This document shows positions 23,639-33,664 of a stretch of DNA of 64,000 nucleotides, piece by piece. A model generated the notes under the pieces. That model saw nothing but the letters and a program-made list of their open reading frames with translations. It was not told where the DNA came from and did not search any database. Origin of the DNA: Symsagittifera roscoffensis (lineage: Eukaryota > Xenacoelomorpha > Acoela > Convolutidae); contig NC_087071.1 in the NCBI RefSeq assembly GCF_963678635.1, positions 47,104,889 to 47,168,888 on the forward strand, in the 5' to 3' direction. Position numbers and translations under genes: made by a program. Positions within the stretch are counted from its first letter, which is position 1; each line of letters opens with the position of its first letter.

Positions 23639-26600
23639 CTACCTCCAACCCTTCCAACTCTTGCCTCCCCCTGCTCGAGCCTTAAGGATATTAGTACTTT
23701 TAATCATATTACTAGTCCCAACCTTATCCCCTTTTGTATCATCAACTATTTTGTCTACAGTTTTTTGTTTCAGAGTAGAGCTGTCTTCACATTTTTCTTC
23801 TCTAGTCTTCGATCGTGAATTCCTCAGCTCTATCCACTTGTTCAGCAGCTCCTTTCTCGCCTTCTCATCCAGGCCCGTTCCTATCAGAAGCGGTTCTCCA
23901 AACTTCACAACTGTGTCCCACAGTTCCTCCTTGAATTTGTCCAGCGTCGTCTCGCTGCCAACTTCTTGATTGAATTCCTTCAAGAACTCCTGCCAAGCAT
24001 CGTCCTTCAGAGACCCCAGGAACGTGTCCCTATTTCCTTCGAAAGTATTCTTTTCCCTTTCCTCCGAGCTCAAGAGTATCATCCCCATATTGGAGGCCTC
24101 GCTTGCCAATGGCAATTCCAGATTCTTCCGGGGGGACGGGGTCAGAGGTGGAGTGGCAGTATCTGCCCAATTCTCCTCGCTCAAGTCTTTCAACAGCTCT
24201 TGAGTGGTGAGCTCCTCCCCTGATGACCTTGGCTCAGGCGTATTCCCCACTTCCATGTCCTCACCGGCTTCACTGAGAGTTTCATCCATACTCTCTTCTT
24301 CTGACTCATTTCTTCTTCTCTCGAGAATTCTTTTGAACCGGTCCTCCACGGGTCCACTCCTCTTGTCTCCAGGTGTATCCACTGACAGTGGTGATGATGT
24401 CACCGGGTCCAATCTCTTATACTCCGTCAGGGCCACGTGCAGTTGACCTGCTGCATCTAGTTCTTTTCCCTCCTGTCTCATTTCCACCTGTTCTAAGCCA
24501 TAGGGTGCCCTATACTTTCTTGTTGCGAATTTCATGTCGTCCACCAATGCAACGTGCCCCTCCATCATGATCATCCTGCCATCATCACATATTGGTAGCA
24601 TGTTCTCAAGTCCCTCCTGCTCAAGAGCTCTCAGGACCTTTCGCACCTCATATCCGGGGGGCTGCGACCCTCTCATCTTTTTTGCTAGCGTCGTCCACGA
24701 ATTTATTTTCGCCTCGCTAGTGTAGAAGTAAACCGCCGCCGTATAGCCGACGAACAGGGGGTCCCAGCCATCAGTGAAGTATTTCTGCATTTCCTCCGTT
24801 GTCATCCTCGCCATTATGGATGGAACTACTAAGGGGCTGTTCATTCCCAAGGTCATCCTCCTGACTATCGGGAACTCAGGCATGGTGGCTGGCAGGATTT
24901 TTTTCTCCATTATGGCCTCCAGCTCCCTCTTAACCAGTGCAAAGCTTTCCTTCCAAGCAGGAATCCTCAAGATCTCTCGTCCGTCTGCTGTCAGTGGGTT
25001 CAAGTTCCAGAACTTGGGATATGTCTCGATGGGGCCCTCGCGTTTGCCTCCCATTCTACATTGCATCTGTCCCCTGAAATTGTACACTATCAACTCGGCA
25101 TCTTTCACTTTTCCAAAGAGTACCGTATTGCTCATTTGTGCCCTGAGCACCTCCTGCTGACACCAATTGAGCGCCGTCCCATCCAGCACGCTGATAAGAC
25201 TCAAGTGCGTTACAGAGTAACGATACGTTGTTACCAGGGGATCTGGGAATGCGTACGTCACTGCTGGACCGTAAATGCAGGTTACCACCTCCTCTAGACC
25301 CCGGATTATCCCCATCGGGTCCGACCTCATTGCCATGCACAGGTCCGTCAACAGAGGCATCCCTCCATTCATCTTCTTCCATTCTTCTCTCGATTTTGGG
25401 TTCTTCTCTTCACCCGTCATGTGCCGATTCTGCATCATGAGGTGCTGCACTAACAGCGTCTTCAACCCCGCGGCACACTTGTAGGAGTAGGTCTCGATAC
25501 TCGAGTGGACCTTCCCCATTGACAGGGGCTCCCCATATTCCATCAATCGATGAAACGACACCAATTCCCCATGGGTCAAGAGTACTAGTGCCAGATACCC
25601 ATTAACCCGAAGTGTCTCTACTCCTCGACTGAACATGCACGCTGGGCCCATGTTGAACAAGTATCTGGGGTAGACCAGATATAAAGCCAAGAGCAGGCTG
25701 ATGGGCATGCCCATTATCTCCTGCACGAAGGCTCCAAAGATGGTCGCTGTGGTGCCGAACATTCCTGCCATGAATTCTTTCCCCCAGCAAGGACTCAAGA
25801 ACTTAAGAATCTCATGATCCCTTCTAGTCCTCAGCTCACCCTCTGCGTGCTCTCTCCAGAACCCTCCAATCGTCACTTCATTGGCTGCCGAGACAAATCT
25901 AGCCACCGTCATCTCTCTTCCTTCGGCCAGCTCCAGTTGTTTTTCCAGAAAACTCCAGACTTGTTTCACGAGGGGTGGTGCTTCCTCCCTCGTCTTATTC
26001 GTGGCGTTCTCCAGCCTTGGTGTCAAAAATGGCCACCAGCCATTCTCTTGTGTCAGACGATATTTCATCGACTCTAATTGTTTCTCCGTGTCGGCCACAT
26101 TTTTTCTCTCGTTGCTCGGACCTCTAGACTTGCCGGTGGAATTTGTGATCTTCACCTCCATGCTCCGAAACCACAAGCTGGCCGTCAATTGGTTTATCGC
26201 CGGGTAATCGTCCCCGATGACTGGGCTGAACTTGAGTTGCCTGGCAAAGTTCGATATCTCTAGCAAAAGCACCTTGTCCAATACGATCAGGATGTCGGCT
26301 AATCCATAAAAGCCCCTCAATGCATGAGATATGTCCGCCCATGCTGCTGCCAATTCTGACTTGCGGAGCCTCAGGTTCGATGGCTCCAATTCCCGATTGG
26401 GGGCTGCCATTAGAATCCGCCATTCGTTTCCCTCTGCTATTAGGATCAAGACCGCATACACGAATTGAAGGGCGGGTGGCATATTCGCGTATCCAGGGGA
26501 TGTGGTGAACACCACCTTCGTCTTGGATCCAAATCTCGAGACAACATTCTCTTGCACTTCATTCATCGCCGCAAACAACGTCTGAATGGCTTCCCATATC

Positions 26601-27241
26601 TTCCTCGATGTCGGTTCATTGCCCTTCAGCTGCTCAAGAAGTCCCGTCGCGTGCAGATGATCATTCATTCCTGCAAACAATAGCACCTCAGCCTCACAGG
26701 GCATCTCCGACTTTATTGCCACCACTAGAGTTAACATCTGGTTTAGTTCGGCTCCTGGCAAAGAGTATATCAGAGTCTCCGGCCAGAACAGCTTAGGAGA
26801 CGTTCCTTCGAAGTCTGATCCCGCCACAATGACTACCCTCGCAGCAGCTGGATCTGCTCTATCGTAAACTGCCAAGGTCTTGGCCAGCTGGGTGCTCCCA
26901 CAGGGCTTCCCGTACCTGGGATCTTCCGCCAATTTCGAGCCTTCGTAAGCGGCATCTGGCAATTCCATTCCCCCCGGATTCAGCAGCTTGTCCACCACCC
27001 TCAACTGTGCGGGGGTCGCCAACCTGATCCTGGCGATGCTCGTTCGGTGTTTGGGGGGTTCTGCTATGAGTCCAGGACTCCCCAGCAGCTTGAGAGGTCT
27101 ATAGTTGATGGGTCCCATGATCGCTTTCGTGGGAATTCCGGTCGGGTCCGCGGTCTCCATCAGTTTTGCTCTCGAGAAGTGCGCCTCATGAGCTTTCAAC
27201 CAGTCCACGCAATGATGTCTGTTCAAGTCTTCGTGCGACAC
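23639..27241 (-). CDS. ORF4, orphan protein of 1,200 codons with degenerate SGNH-like region
   Basis: Begins directly after the TGA of ORF3 in the same frame, with no ATG at the junction, so ORF3 and ORF4 are either one long protein split by a nonsense change (CGA to TGA would do it) or linked by readthrough. Residues about 135-330 look like an SGNH-type fold: VVIVAGSDFEG (141-146, in place of GDS) and LLFAGMNDHL (GxND-like, 191-195), without a clear DxxH. Residues about 494-530 are strongly hydrophobic and could span a membrane or form a core. The C-terminal 300 residues are acidic and low in complexity. I recognise no other domain. Real coding is supported by its length; no second copy is in the window to compare. 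Confidence 0.65.
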   Translation of the reverse strand: MSHEDLNRHHCVDWLKAHEAHFSRAKLMETADPTGIPTKAIMGPINYRPLKLLGSPGLIAEPPKHRTSIARIRLATPAQLRVVDKLLNPGGMELPDAAYEGSKLAEDPRYGKPCGSTQLAKTLAVYDRADPAAARVVIVAGSDFEGTSPKLFWPETLIYSLPGAELNQMLTLVVAIKSEMPCEAEVLLFAGMNDHLHATGLLEQLKGNEPTSRKIWEAIQTLFAAMNEVQENVVSRFGSKTKVVFTTSPGYANMPPALQFVYAVLILIAEGNEWRILMAAPNRELEPSNLRLRKSELAAAWADISHALRGFYGLADILIVLDKVLLLEISNFARQLKFSPVIGDDYPAINQLTASLWFRSMEVKITNSTGKSRGPSNERKNVADTEKQLESMKYRLTQENGWWPFLTPRLENATNKTREEAPPLVKQVWSFLEKQLELAEGREMTVARFVSAANEVTIGGFWREHAEGELRTRRDHEILKFLSPCWGKEFMAGMFGTTATIFGAFVQEIMGMPISLLLALYLVYPRYLFNMGPACMFSRGVETLRVNGYLALVLLTHGELVSFHRLMEYGEPLSMGKVHSSIETYSYKCAAGLKTLLVQHLMMQNRHMTGEEKNPKSREEWKKMNGGMPLLTDLCMAMRSDPMGIIRGLEEVVTCIYGPAVTYAFPDPLVTTYRYSVTHLSLISVLDGTALNWCQQEVLRAQMSNTVLFGKVKDAELIVYNFRGQMQCRMGGKREGPIETYPKFWNLNPLTADGREILRIPAWKESFALVKRELEAIMEKKILPATMPEFPIVRRMTLGMNSPLVVPSIMARMTTEEMQKYFTDGWDPLFVGYTAAVYFYTSEAKINSWTTLAKKMRGSQPPGYEVRKVLRALEQEGLENMLPICDDGRMIMMEGHVALVDDMKFATRKYRAPYGLEQVEMRQEGKELDAAGQLHVALTEYKRLDPVTSSPLSVDTPGDKRSGPVEDRFKRILERRRNESEEESMDETLSEAGEDMEVGNTPEPRSSGEELTTQELLKDLSEENWADTATPPLTPSPRKNLELPLASEASNMGMILLSSEEREKNTFEGNRDTFLGSLKDDAWQEFLKEFNQEVGSETTLDKFKEELWDTVVKFGEPLLIGTGLDEKARKELLNKWIELRNSRSKTREEKCEDSSTLKQKTVDKIVDDTKGDKVGTSNMIKSTNILKARAGGGKSWKGWR

Positions 27242-29341
27242 TCATTCAATACCCAGAGTCTCCGCCAATTCTCGCCTGCATTCCAAATCTTCTAGGTCCA
27301 GCCCTTTCACCTTATCTGGATATCTCAAGCGAGCGGTCTCCATAGGCCTCTTTTCCCGCTTGCTCTCTGCCACTACTACTGAGGATATTGCCGAACCTGG
27401 AGGCGTTGATGACGTCACCTCCTCAGACTCCATTGGCGTGGCACTCGGCAATCTGGCCTGGTTGCTCCTCGAGCTGTCTCTAGTATCGACCCTCGGTCCC
27501 AAGCGACCAGACAAGGCCCTCGAGGCAAGGAATGGTGGGTTCGGAGGTGGCCCTAATGTGAATTGGGCCGTCTCTAGCAGATCCGCCTCTAGCGCATTTA
27601 TGTGTCCTTGAAAGACGTCATTCAGCCACTCTGCTCCCCTCGGTCTATCGAAGTGGATTCCATCATTGGAGGTGTCCTCAGGGAATCCCGCTTGCTCCAT
27701 GCGCTCCGCCACGTCCAACAGTCCGACGGGGAGCACACTCTTCCGGTGGATTTCTCGGATCACCCTGTTTAGGTTCCGCACCTTCTCGTTCATTTCCAAG
27801 GCGTGCTGATCGAACTTCATGTTATAAGGGACAGTACATACTGTCAACAGGATGGGGTCCATCTGGATCCTCAGCTCCTCAAGAAGGCAGCTCATCTTGT
27901 CGTGCAGCCTCGTTATTTTCCTCGCTTCTCCCCTTGATACATCATTCGTCCCGATCATCAGGGTCACCGTGTACACTTTAGTCATCCCTAGCATCTCAAG
28001 CGTTGCCAACATCTGTGGCGTGGCAGCTCCAGTGAAACTCAAGATTCCTGTCTGCCAGTGCAATTGGATCCGGATCAACACCCGCACTAGGCTGTCCCCT
28101 ATGATTAGGTGGACCGCGCCTTCTGGCACACGGGGTGGCGCAAGATATTCCACCCAGGCTGCATCATGAAAGCAATCCCTCCTGGCTTTCTGTTCCGCAT
28201 TCCAATCCAGCCGATTGTGCCTGTGGTACCTCTTCTCGGTGTTTTTCTTATAACTCGAGATCACGACGCTCCTGACCGGCTGTTCCCTCCAAGTTGGGGG
28301 AAGCTCCGGTCTTGCCGAACTTTCACGACTTCTCTGCCGCAATTTCTCGCCCAGCTCCTTCAGACGCGATAAGCCGCCGCTCACCTGACTGTCACTCGAG
28401 GTCGAGGTTGGGGTATATCCCGGCAGTACCACATCCATCAGTGGGCGTATGGGTTGCGTCTCTAAGCTACGCAAGGAGGACGTTGCTTCATTCGGTATCC
28501 AGACTTCCAACCCTTCACTCATGTGTTCTCGGGCCTCGCAGTCAAGGTTGAACCGTCCTCTTGCCCTGGGGGCTTCATCCACTTCCATGCGTGACTCTGG
28601 CCTCGAGCTGGTAACCACTCGCTCCTTTGGCCTGGCTCCCTTCTGTGCATCAAGTTCACGTTGTCGTTGTTCTATTCTCTCCAACTCCGACTTCATTTGT
28701 TCACAATTCGCGGCATTCTCCCGCACCCTTAGTTCCTGCTGATGTTCAGTCCTTAGCATCTCAAGCAACCTCAGAGTCTGATCTCGTTCGTTGACCGCCT
28801 GGTCCCTTTCCAGCTGAACCTTCTCCCGATCCAGCTTCGCCTGATCCCGATCGAGGTTCGCCTTGTTCCTCTCCCTCTGCGTCTTCTCAAGCTCTTTCTT
28901 TAGAACACTAAGATCCGGATATGCCTCAGTCGTCTGTTGTGCTCGCGTCATCGATGGCACCTTACTCGAGCTCTGGCCTGTAGATCTTGCTGTTGGCCTA
29001 GTTGGTAGTGGGAATTCTCCTGTGCCATATTCGGTGTTGTTACTCAGGCCAGGATTTCTTGCCAAGTCAAAGCCCCTTACTCCTCCATCCACATTCCAGG
29101 ACAACCATCTGGTCTGTTCCTGATTTGATATTCCCTCGGTGGTGTAGCCGACCATCAAGATAGCCTCCGTCGCAGACTCCCTGCATTCACCCTGGTCTTC
29201 CAACTGGAGGATGGCATTCAGCATTACCGCCATTCTCTCGTCTATTTGGGTATAATCCAGGTCCCTCAGGCGTCTGTACAGCTCATCGAGAGTAGGCTTC
29301 TTCAGGGCCGCGGGCATGGATTTTCAGAACCTCTCTGCCAT
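27242..29341 (-). CDS. ORF3: coiled coil plus SGNH (GDSL) hydrolase
   Basis: About 700 codons from the ATG at 29341, the start conserved in A and C (MA-RF...). In B codon 6 is TGA instead of Trp, so the uninterrupted frame begins at the ATG at 29317. Residue numbers below count from that Met. A helical N-terminal region is followed by a coiled coil (about 120-230: repeated RDQAKLDRE-type heptads) and a Pro/Ser-rich linker. The SGNH hydrolase domain covers about 395-575: block I IIGDSLV (Ser409), block III MIGTND (Asn458), block V NDGIHF (Asp552, His555). The catalytic set is complete. Family members are esterases, lipases and deacetylases; the substrate cannot be inferred. The layout recalls ORF1 proteins of CR1/L2 LINEs, which pair a coiled coil with an esterase. 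Confidence 0.8.
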
Positions 29342-29365
29342 TCTCTGTGACTTCGGGATGTATCC

Positions 29366-29460
29366 GAGTATCAACCAGCTCAAGAATTACCTTACCGACT
29401 CAAGTATCAACCAGCTCAAGAATTACCTTACCGACTCAAGTATTACCCAACTCAAGAATT
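29366..29460 (-). repeat. 33-bp tandem repeat before ORF3
   Basis: Three near-perfect units of CAGCTCAAGAATTACCTTAC plus CGACTCAAGTATCA (plus-strand reading). A has about one and a half degenerate units at 54862-54912 and C has 20-21 bp units at about 18108-18180, so the copy number varies at this spot among family members. Confidence 0.75.
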
Positions 29461-29572
29461 CTCTAGAAATGTTCCCTTGCAAATACTTGCTGCAGGTGTC
29501 GATTATCGCGAGTTCAATCAAGATTTCTCTTTCTGTCTCTCGCTTGAGTATAGTTGGATTTTCAAACTTGAT

Positions 29573-29579
29573 CTGAAAA
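29573..29579 (-). promoter_or_regulatory. Candidate 3' splice site upstream of ORF3 (B)
   Basis: TTTTCAG after a T-rich stretch in sense orientation, present at equivalent places in A (54729-54735) and C (17990-17996). It would allow a spliced or trans-spliced mRNA for ORF3-6. Confidence 0.5.
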
Positions 29580-29858
29580 CAGAAACCATATTAAGACTTA
29601 ACATGTCATGTTCCTAACCTAGAAACCCCCCTTTTGCCAGTATTGTTAAAATCTTATCATTTTCATTTCACTTAAAACAATTCAATTGGAATTTACTTAA
29701 AAGCATGCAGACTTATTTTATGTTTTAGCACCGTTAATTCTTCTAAAATTCAATTGTCATGCCAATCGCGTCTTAAGATCCCTTTACCTGTGCCGCACCC
29801 CAGTACCTAACTCAAGACTCCTCCCTCACGCCCAACTCGAGACCCCCGTGTCCCCAAC

Positions 29859-32243
29859 TCAGGCGATGCTCAAGTAGTATTTCTTGTGCAGATACACCAT
29901 TATCTCAGTTTCCGCGAAGACTACATGTAGGATAGCGTACAATTCCCTTGAGCTCAGTTTGCCCCTGTTTGGGTCATACACCGGCATTGAGACCTCCGTT
30001 ATTTCTCTTTTAATCATGAAGTCTCGTAGTCTTGTTAGTGCTAACATCACGTGTTCGGGATCAATTGTGTTCCTGTCATTGACCCTCGTCACTAGGAAGC
30101 ACAGATATTTGCCCGGGACTTGTGCTACTGATGGTGGAAGCGCTGCCATCCCTCCCAGTCCTGGTCTCTGTCTGAACAGAAACTCCACGTTCTGGTACTC
30201 TCTTTTGAAGTCAGCTTCCAATCTTGATTTGAAACTCATGTCCGCCGTGATGCAGATCGCGCTAGTCCTGTTTGACAGGATGAAGTCGCTATCCGTTATC
30301 ATGATGTTTTCCGAGTACTCATTGGGTATTTCAAATTTCGTTTTGAAATTCCGACCTATGGTAGGCTCTGGCTCTTCTTCTTCCAGTTCCAATTCGCTTG
30401 TTTCTCTCACTTCCTTGAGCTTCTTTATCATCAAATTTTCGGTGTGGGTAAGTCCTACCCCCACTCCCCGGACAAAAATATTTATCGACGTCCCCGTCGA
30501 TGTTGTCGGGTCTGAATTGTCCGGAGGAATGTCCAGTGGCCTGTCTGTTGCCGTCCATCCGAAAAGAGGGTCCTCTGCCTTCATATAATTTGCCGATGAT
30601 ACGTCGACTTGTTGAATGCTTTGTCCTTCGCGGCTCTCGTCTTTGACATCGCGCATCCACTCTAGTATCCTCAAGTTCGTGTTCTCTCTCCTCTCTATCT
30701 CACTCTGTTCGAGATCCGTCTCCAATTCTGGTGTCGAGTAGTCTTCCTGCGGATAGTGTCCACCATCGTCAATGACCTGCCATTCCTCTTCGGCTTCCAG
30801 TTCGCCTGCACTCAGTAGTTCCTCGCCCAATTTGTCTGGCTGTATCTTATCGATCAAGAAGTCATCCCCGTATCTGTTGTACCTCATGCCTGTCCGTTTA
30901 CGATTGCCAGTCCTGGTTCCCGGTGGTATTGGTCGATCTGGCTCCATCCACTTCGGCACCTCATCTTGCTCCGGGTCGTTCCAGTCTTCTTCTACAAATG
31001 ATCCTGCTTCAGACTCCACCTCTATCTTTTCATTGTCGTCCAAACTCAAGTTCTCATTACCATCATTTTTCTCTCTGGTGCCTTTTTCATTCACTTCACA
31101 CGCTGGCTCTACCACCAGGTACTCGAGACCCTCCATGTCCTTCGGTATGCACCAATCCTCCGGGGACGGGACGTGAGGCTTCAGATTTTCATAATGTGCT
31201 GCTCGCCCAGTGCTCAAGCGGTAGAACCGTCCTTGTTGATGTACTTCCGTTATCATGAATGGTCCCCTCCACTTCTTGAGTAATTTCTTTGTTCCCTTGG
31301 GCGGTATGACATTTTGGAAGACCCACAGGTATTGGCCCACTTCATATGGCTTTGCTTGTAATATTTTTTCGTCATATTTTCTGCGTTGCCTCATTTGCGC
31401 TTGCGCCGTGTTCCTCCTGCATAGCTCGTTTAACTCTTGTTGTCTTTTGATCGCTTCTTTCACGTATGCCTGAGGCGACGTCCTTTTCCCCTCGTATTCT
31501 GGGTAAAAGAATGTCAGAGGCATTGCTCTCTCCCTGCCCGTCAACATCATGAAGGGACTGATGCCCGTCGTTGAGTGCTGTGTACTGTTGTAGGCCCCTA
31601 CTACCTGTGGCAGGTATTTATCCCAGTCCGTCATGTATCTTGAGCAGTACACCCTTAACATGATGACCAGTGTCCTGTTCTGTCTCTCTACCAACCCGTT
31701 GGTCTGTGGATGGTAGGTTGTCGAGTGTGCTTGAGCAATGTGCGATCTCCTCATCAATTCTTTTGTCAAGTCCCCCACAAAAGCTTTGCCGTTGTCCGAC
31801 TGGAAAGTCATTGGACAACCATACCACGATATACAATGCGTTATCAGATGATCACATGTCTCCTCGGCCGAGGCTGTCTGGCACGGAACCGCTTCCGCCA
31901 ACTTTGTGATGTGATCTATTAAAACCAGTATCTGGTTATATCCCGACTCCGTCATGCAGATTTTTTGATGGTCTATCTGCACCACTTCATTGAACTCTGA
32001 GCTCTCGACGGACTTGAGGGGAAACTTCATCTTCCTTGGGTATTTTACCTGGAGGCATGCCAGGCAGGCATTCACCCATCTCTCGCAAGCTTTTCTCATT
32101 CCTGGCCAATCAAACCTGTGAAGTATCCTTTGTTGTACTTTATCTATCCCCTGGTGTCCCATCTGGTCGTGCCATCTGAAAAGCACCTCCGTTTGATACA
32201 ATTGTGGTATTATTATGATGTTTGTGTAATATCTTCTCCTCAT
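29859..32243 (-). CDS. Integrase and macro-like domain of B Pol (frame-broken from RT)
   Basis: 794 codons, open to the natural stop. Integrase: zinc-binding H-x4-H and CLAC, then the DDE core with Asp in VQIDHQKIC, Asp in QSDNGKAF, and Glu in LVERQNRT; unlike A, the first Asp is present in B. A GPY/F-like segment (KKWRGPFMITEV) follows. Then comes an acidic spacer of roughly 300 residues, and the last 140 residues form the macro-like domain described for A. The frame is separated from the upstream part by an indel near 32220, so the product could not be made as one chain with RT. The open start at 32243 is a by-product, not a real initiation site. Confidence 0.8.
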   Translation of the reverse strand: MRRRYYTNIIIIPQLYQTEVLFRWHDQMGHQGIDKVQQRILHRFDWPGMRKACERWVNACLACLQVKYPRKMKFPLKSVESSEFNEVVQIDHQKICMTESGYNQILVLIDHITKLAEAVPCQTASAEETCDHLITHCISWYGCPMTFQSDNGKAFVGDLTKELMRRSHIAQAHSTTYHPQTNGLVERQNRTLVIMLRVYCSRYMTDWDKYLPQVVGAYNSTQHSTTGISPFMMLTGRERAMPLTFFYPEYEGKRTSPQAYVKEAIKRQQELNELCRRNTAQAQMRQRRKYDEKILQAKPYEVGQYLWVFQNVIPPKGTKKLLKKWRGPFMITEVHQQGRFYRLSTGRAAHYENLKPHVPSPEDWCIPKDMEGLEYLVVEPACEVNEKGTREKNDGNENLSLDDNEKIEVESEAGSFVEEDWNDPEQDEVPKWMEPDRPIPPGTRTGNRKRTGMRYNRYGDDFLIDKIQPDKLGEELLSAGELEAEEEWQVIDDGGHYPQEDYSTPELETDLEQSEIERRENTNLRILEWMRDVKDESREGQSIQQVDVSSANYMKAEDPLFGWTATDRPLDIPPDNSDPTTSTGTSINIFVRGVGVGLTHTENLMIKKLKEVRETSELELEEEEPEPTIGRNFKTKFEIPNEYSENIMITDSDFILSNRTSAICITADMSFKSRLEADFKREYQNVEFLFRQRPGLGGMAALPPSVAQVPGKYLCFLVTRVNDRNTIDPEHVMLALTRLRDFMIKREITEVSMPVYDPNRGKLSSRELYAILHVVFAETEIMVYLHKKYYLSIA

Positions 32244-33664
32244 CTTTCCTCTTGCATGCTACCACCCCATCAGCTGTATGGTAGAGTAAGTCTTTCTTTT
32301 CTTTGTAGAACTGGCTCAAGATCTTGTATCTGTCTTCCTCGAGTTCCCTCATGCCTCATCTGATCGTGCGATCTAATTAACACTTCCGTCTGATACAATT
32401 GTGGTAATATGATGAGGTTGTGCTTGTGTAATATCTTCTCCTCATCTTTTTTCTTTCACGCTACCACCCCATCAGCTGTGTGATAGAGTAAATCTTTGCT
32501 TTCTTTGTAGAACTGGCTCAAGATCTTGTAGCTATCTTCCTCCAGGTAGCCTTTCTCCTTGACCCCCGACTGGATCCATTTGGAGAGGTTACTTGTCATT
32601 TTGTCATTCTTTTGGACTCTTATTAGGTCTGACAGTCTGTATCTCGCCTTGACATGCTCCTTCAGCGCCATGATCTGTCCATTCATCTCACCAGGGTTGT
32701 GGATGTCATCGCTCAGCTTCACGCATATCATCCTTTTCACGATTTTCATATCGTCTTCTGGCACCAGATTCGTTCTGACGTTTGAGTTGCATGATAGTTC
32801 CCTGAATGGCTTCCTTGAAACCGCAATTTTCTCAAGTTCTTCACCACCTCGTATCTCCTGTATGTCCAGATTGTACGTTCCTGAAGATGGATCCGTCTGT
32901 AACTCCCTGTCGTGGTGCCTTGTTTTCCCTTCAGCCAATATCATGCACAGACTGTCTTGGTTTTCGCTGCTCTCATCCGAGTCTTCATCCCATCCTTCAC
33001 GCTCCCCGGACAATTTTCCTTCTCCGGTTTCTTCTTCCGTGAACATGGAATACTCCCCGGACTCTTGACCTAGTCCCAGGTGTCCAGTATCTTCTTTGAA
33101 CGTCACTTTCTTTTTCCTAACCTTGGTCTGCTCCAGAATGTTTTCGGGGATCTTGTCAACTAGTGACCGCACGACATCTTTGCTGTCAGTGACGCTTCCT
33201 CTTGATGAGTCAGTATCGTTCACTGTCTCTTTTCTCCGAAGTATAGTGACTTCCGGTTCCTCTTGACCCTTCTCTTGGATCACGGGCTTATCATCTGATA
33301 GTTTCTCGAGCAACCTCATTAAGTCATCATCTATCTGTGCAGTTCCTGCTTCTACCTGGTTAAGATCATAGCCTTTTGCCTTGAGCGTCTCCTTCACGAT
33401 CTTCGACTTGAGTATTATCTCTATCGGAATCCTTTTGCTCTTCTTCAAGATGGTCTTTTCTGGAGGTTCTTTAGGTAATTCAGGATGATCTTCTATCGGT
33501 TTGCCTGATTTGTCCAGCCATCTCGTGAGTGGAAGACTGTCGTACGTTTCCTTGTCCATGAAGGAGAAGCCATCTTTGATTTCAGGTCTGTCTGCCTCTC
33601 TTTGCTCTTGTCTCTCATAGAACTCCGTCTTCTTACTCAAGCTGTCGGCATTCTGATGTTTATC
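32140..33664 (-). pseudogene. RNase H end and acidic spacer of B Pol, with chimeric duplication
   Basis: Follows RNase H in frame after a nonsense codon (CGA to TGA at about 33665-33667). The spacer (to 32456) is acidic and Ser-rich, like A residues 1370-1790. It ends at a TGA (32456-32458) that C also has. The next roughly 210 bp repeat the preceding 200 bp: the first unit (about 32352-32560) is nearly identical to C (15990-16205), the second (about 32140-32351) is A-like. The join falls at a GGG shared by both. Confidence 0.8.

Larger units (their letters stand above)
29342..29858 (-). other. Region between pol and ORF3 in B
   Basis: About 515 bp, non-coding. It holds a splice-acceptor-like TTTTCAG (29573-29579, minus strand) and three copies of a 33-bp tandem repeat (29366-29460). 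Otherwise AT-rich and similar to the corresponding regions of A and C. Confidence 0.6.

Noticed and set aside
20464-27241. ORF4 or ORF6 as an envelope gene
   Set aside because: No signal peptide, no furin-like site and no C-terminal membrane anchor seen; a hydrophobic stretch in ORF4 alone is not enough.
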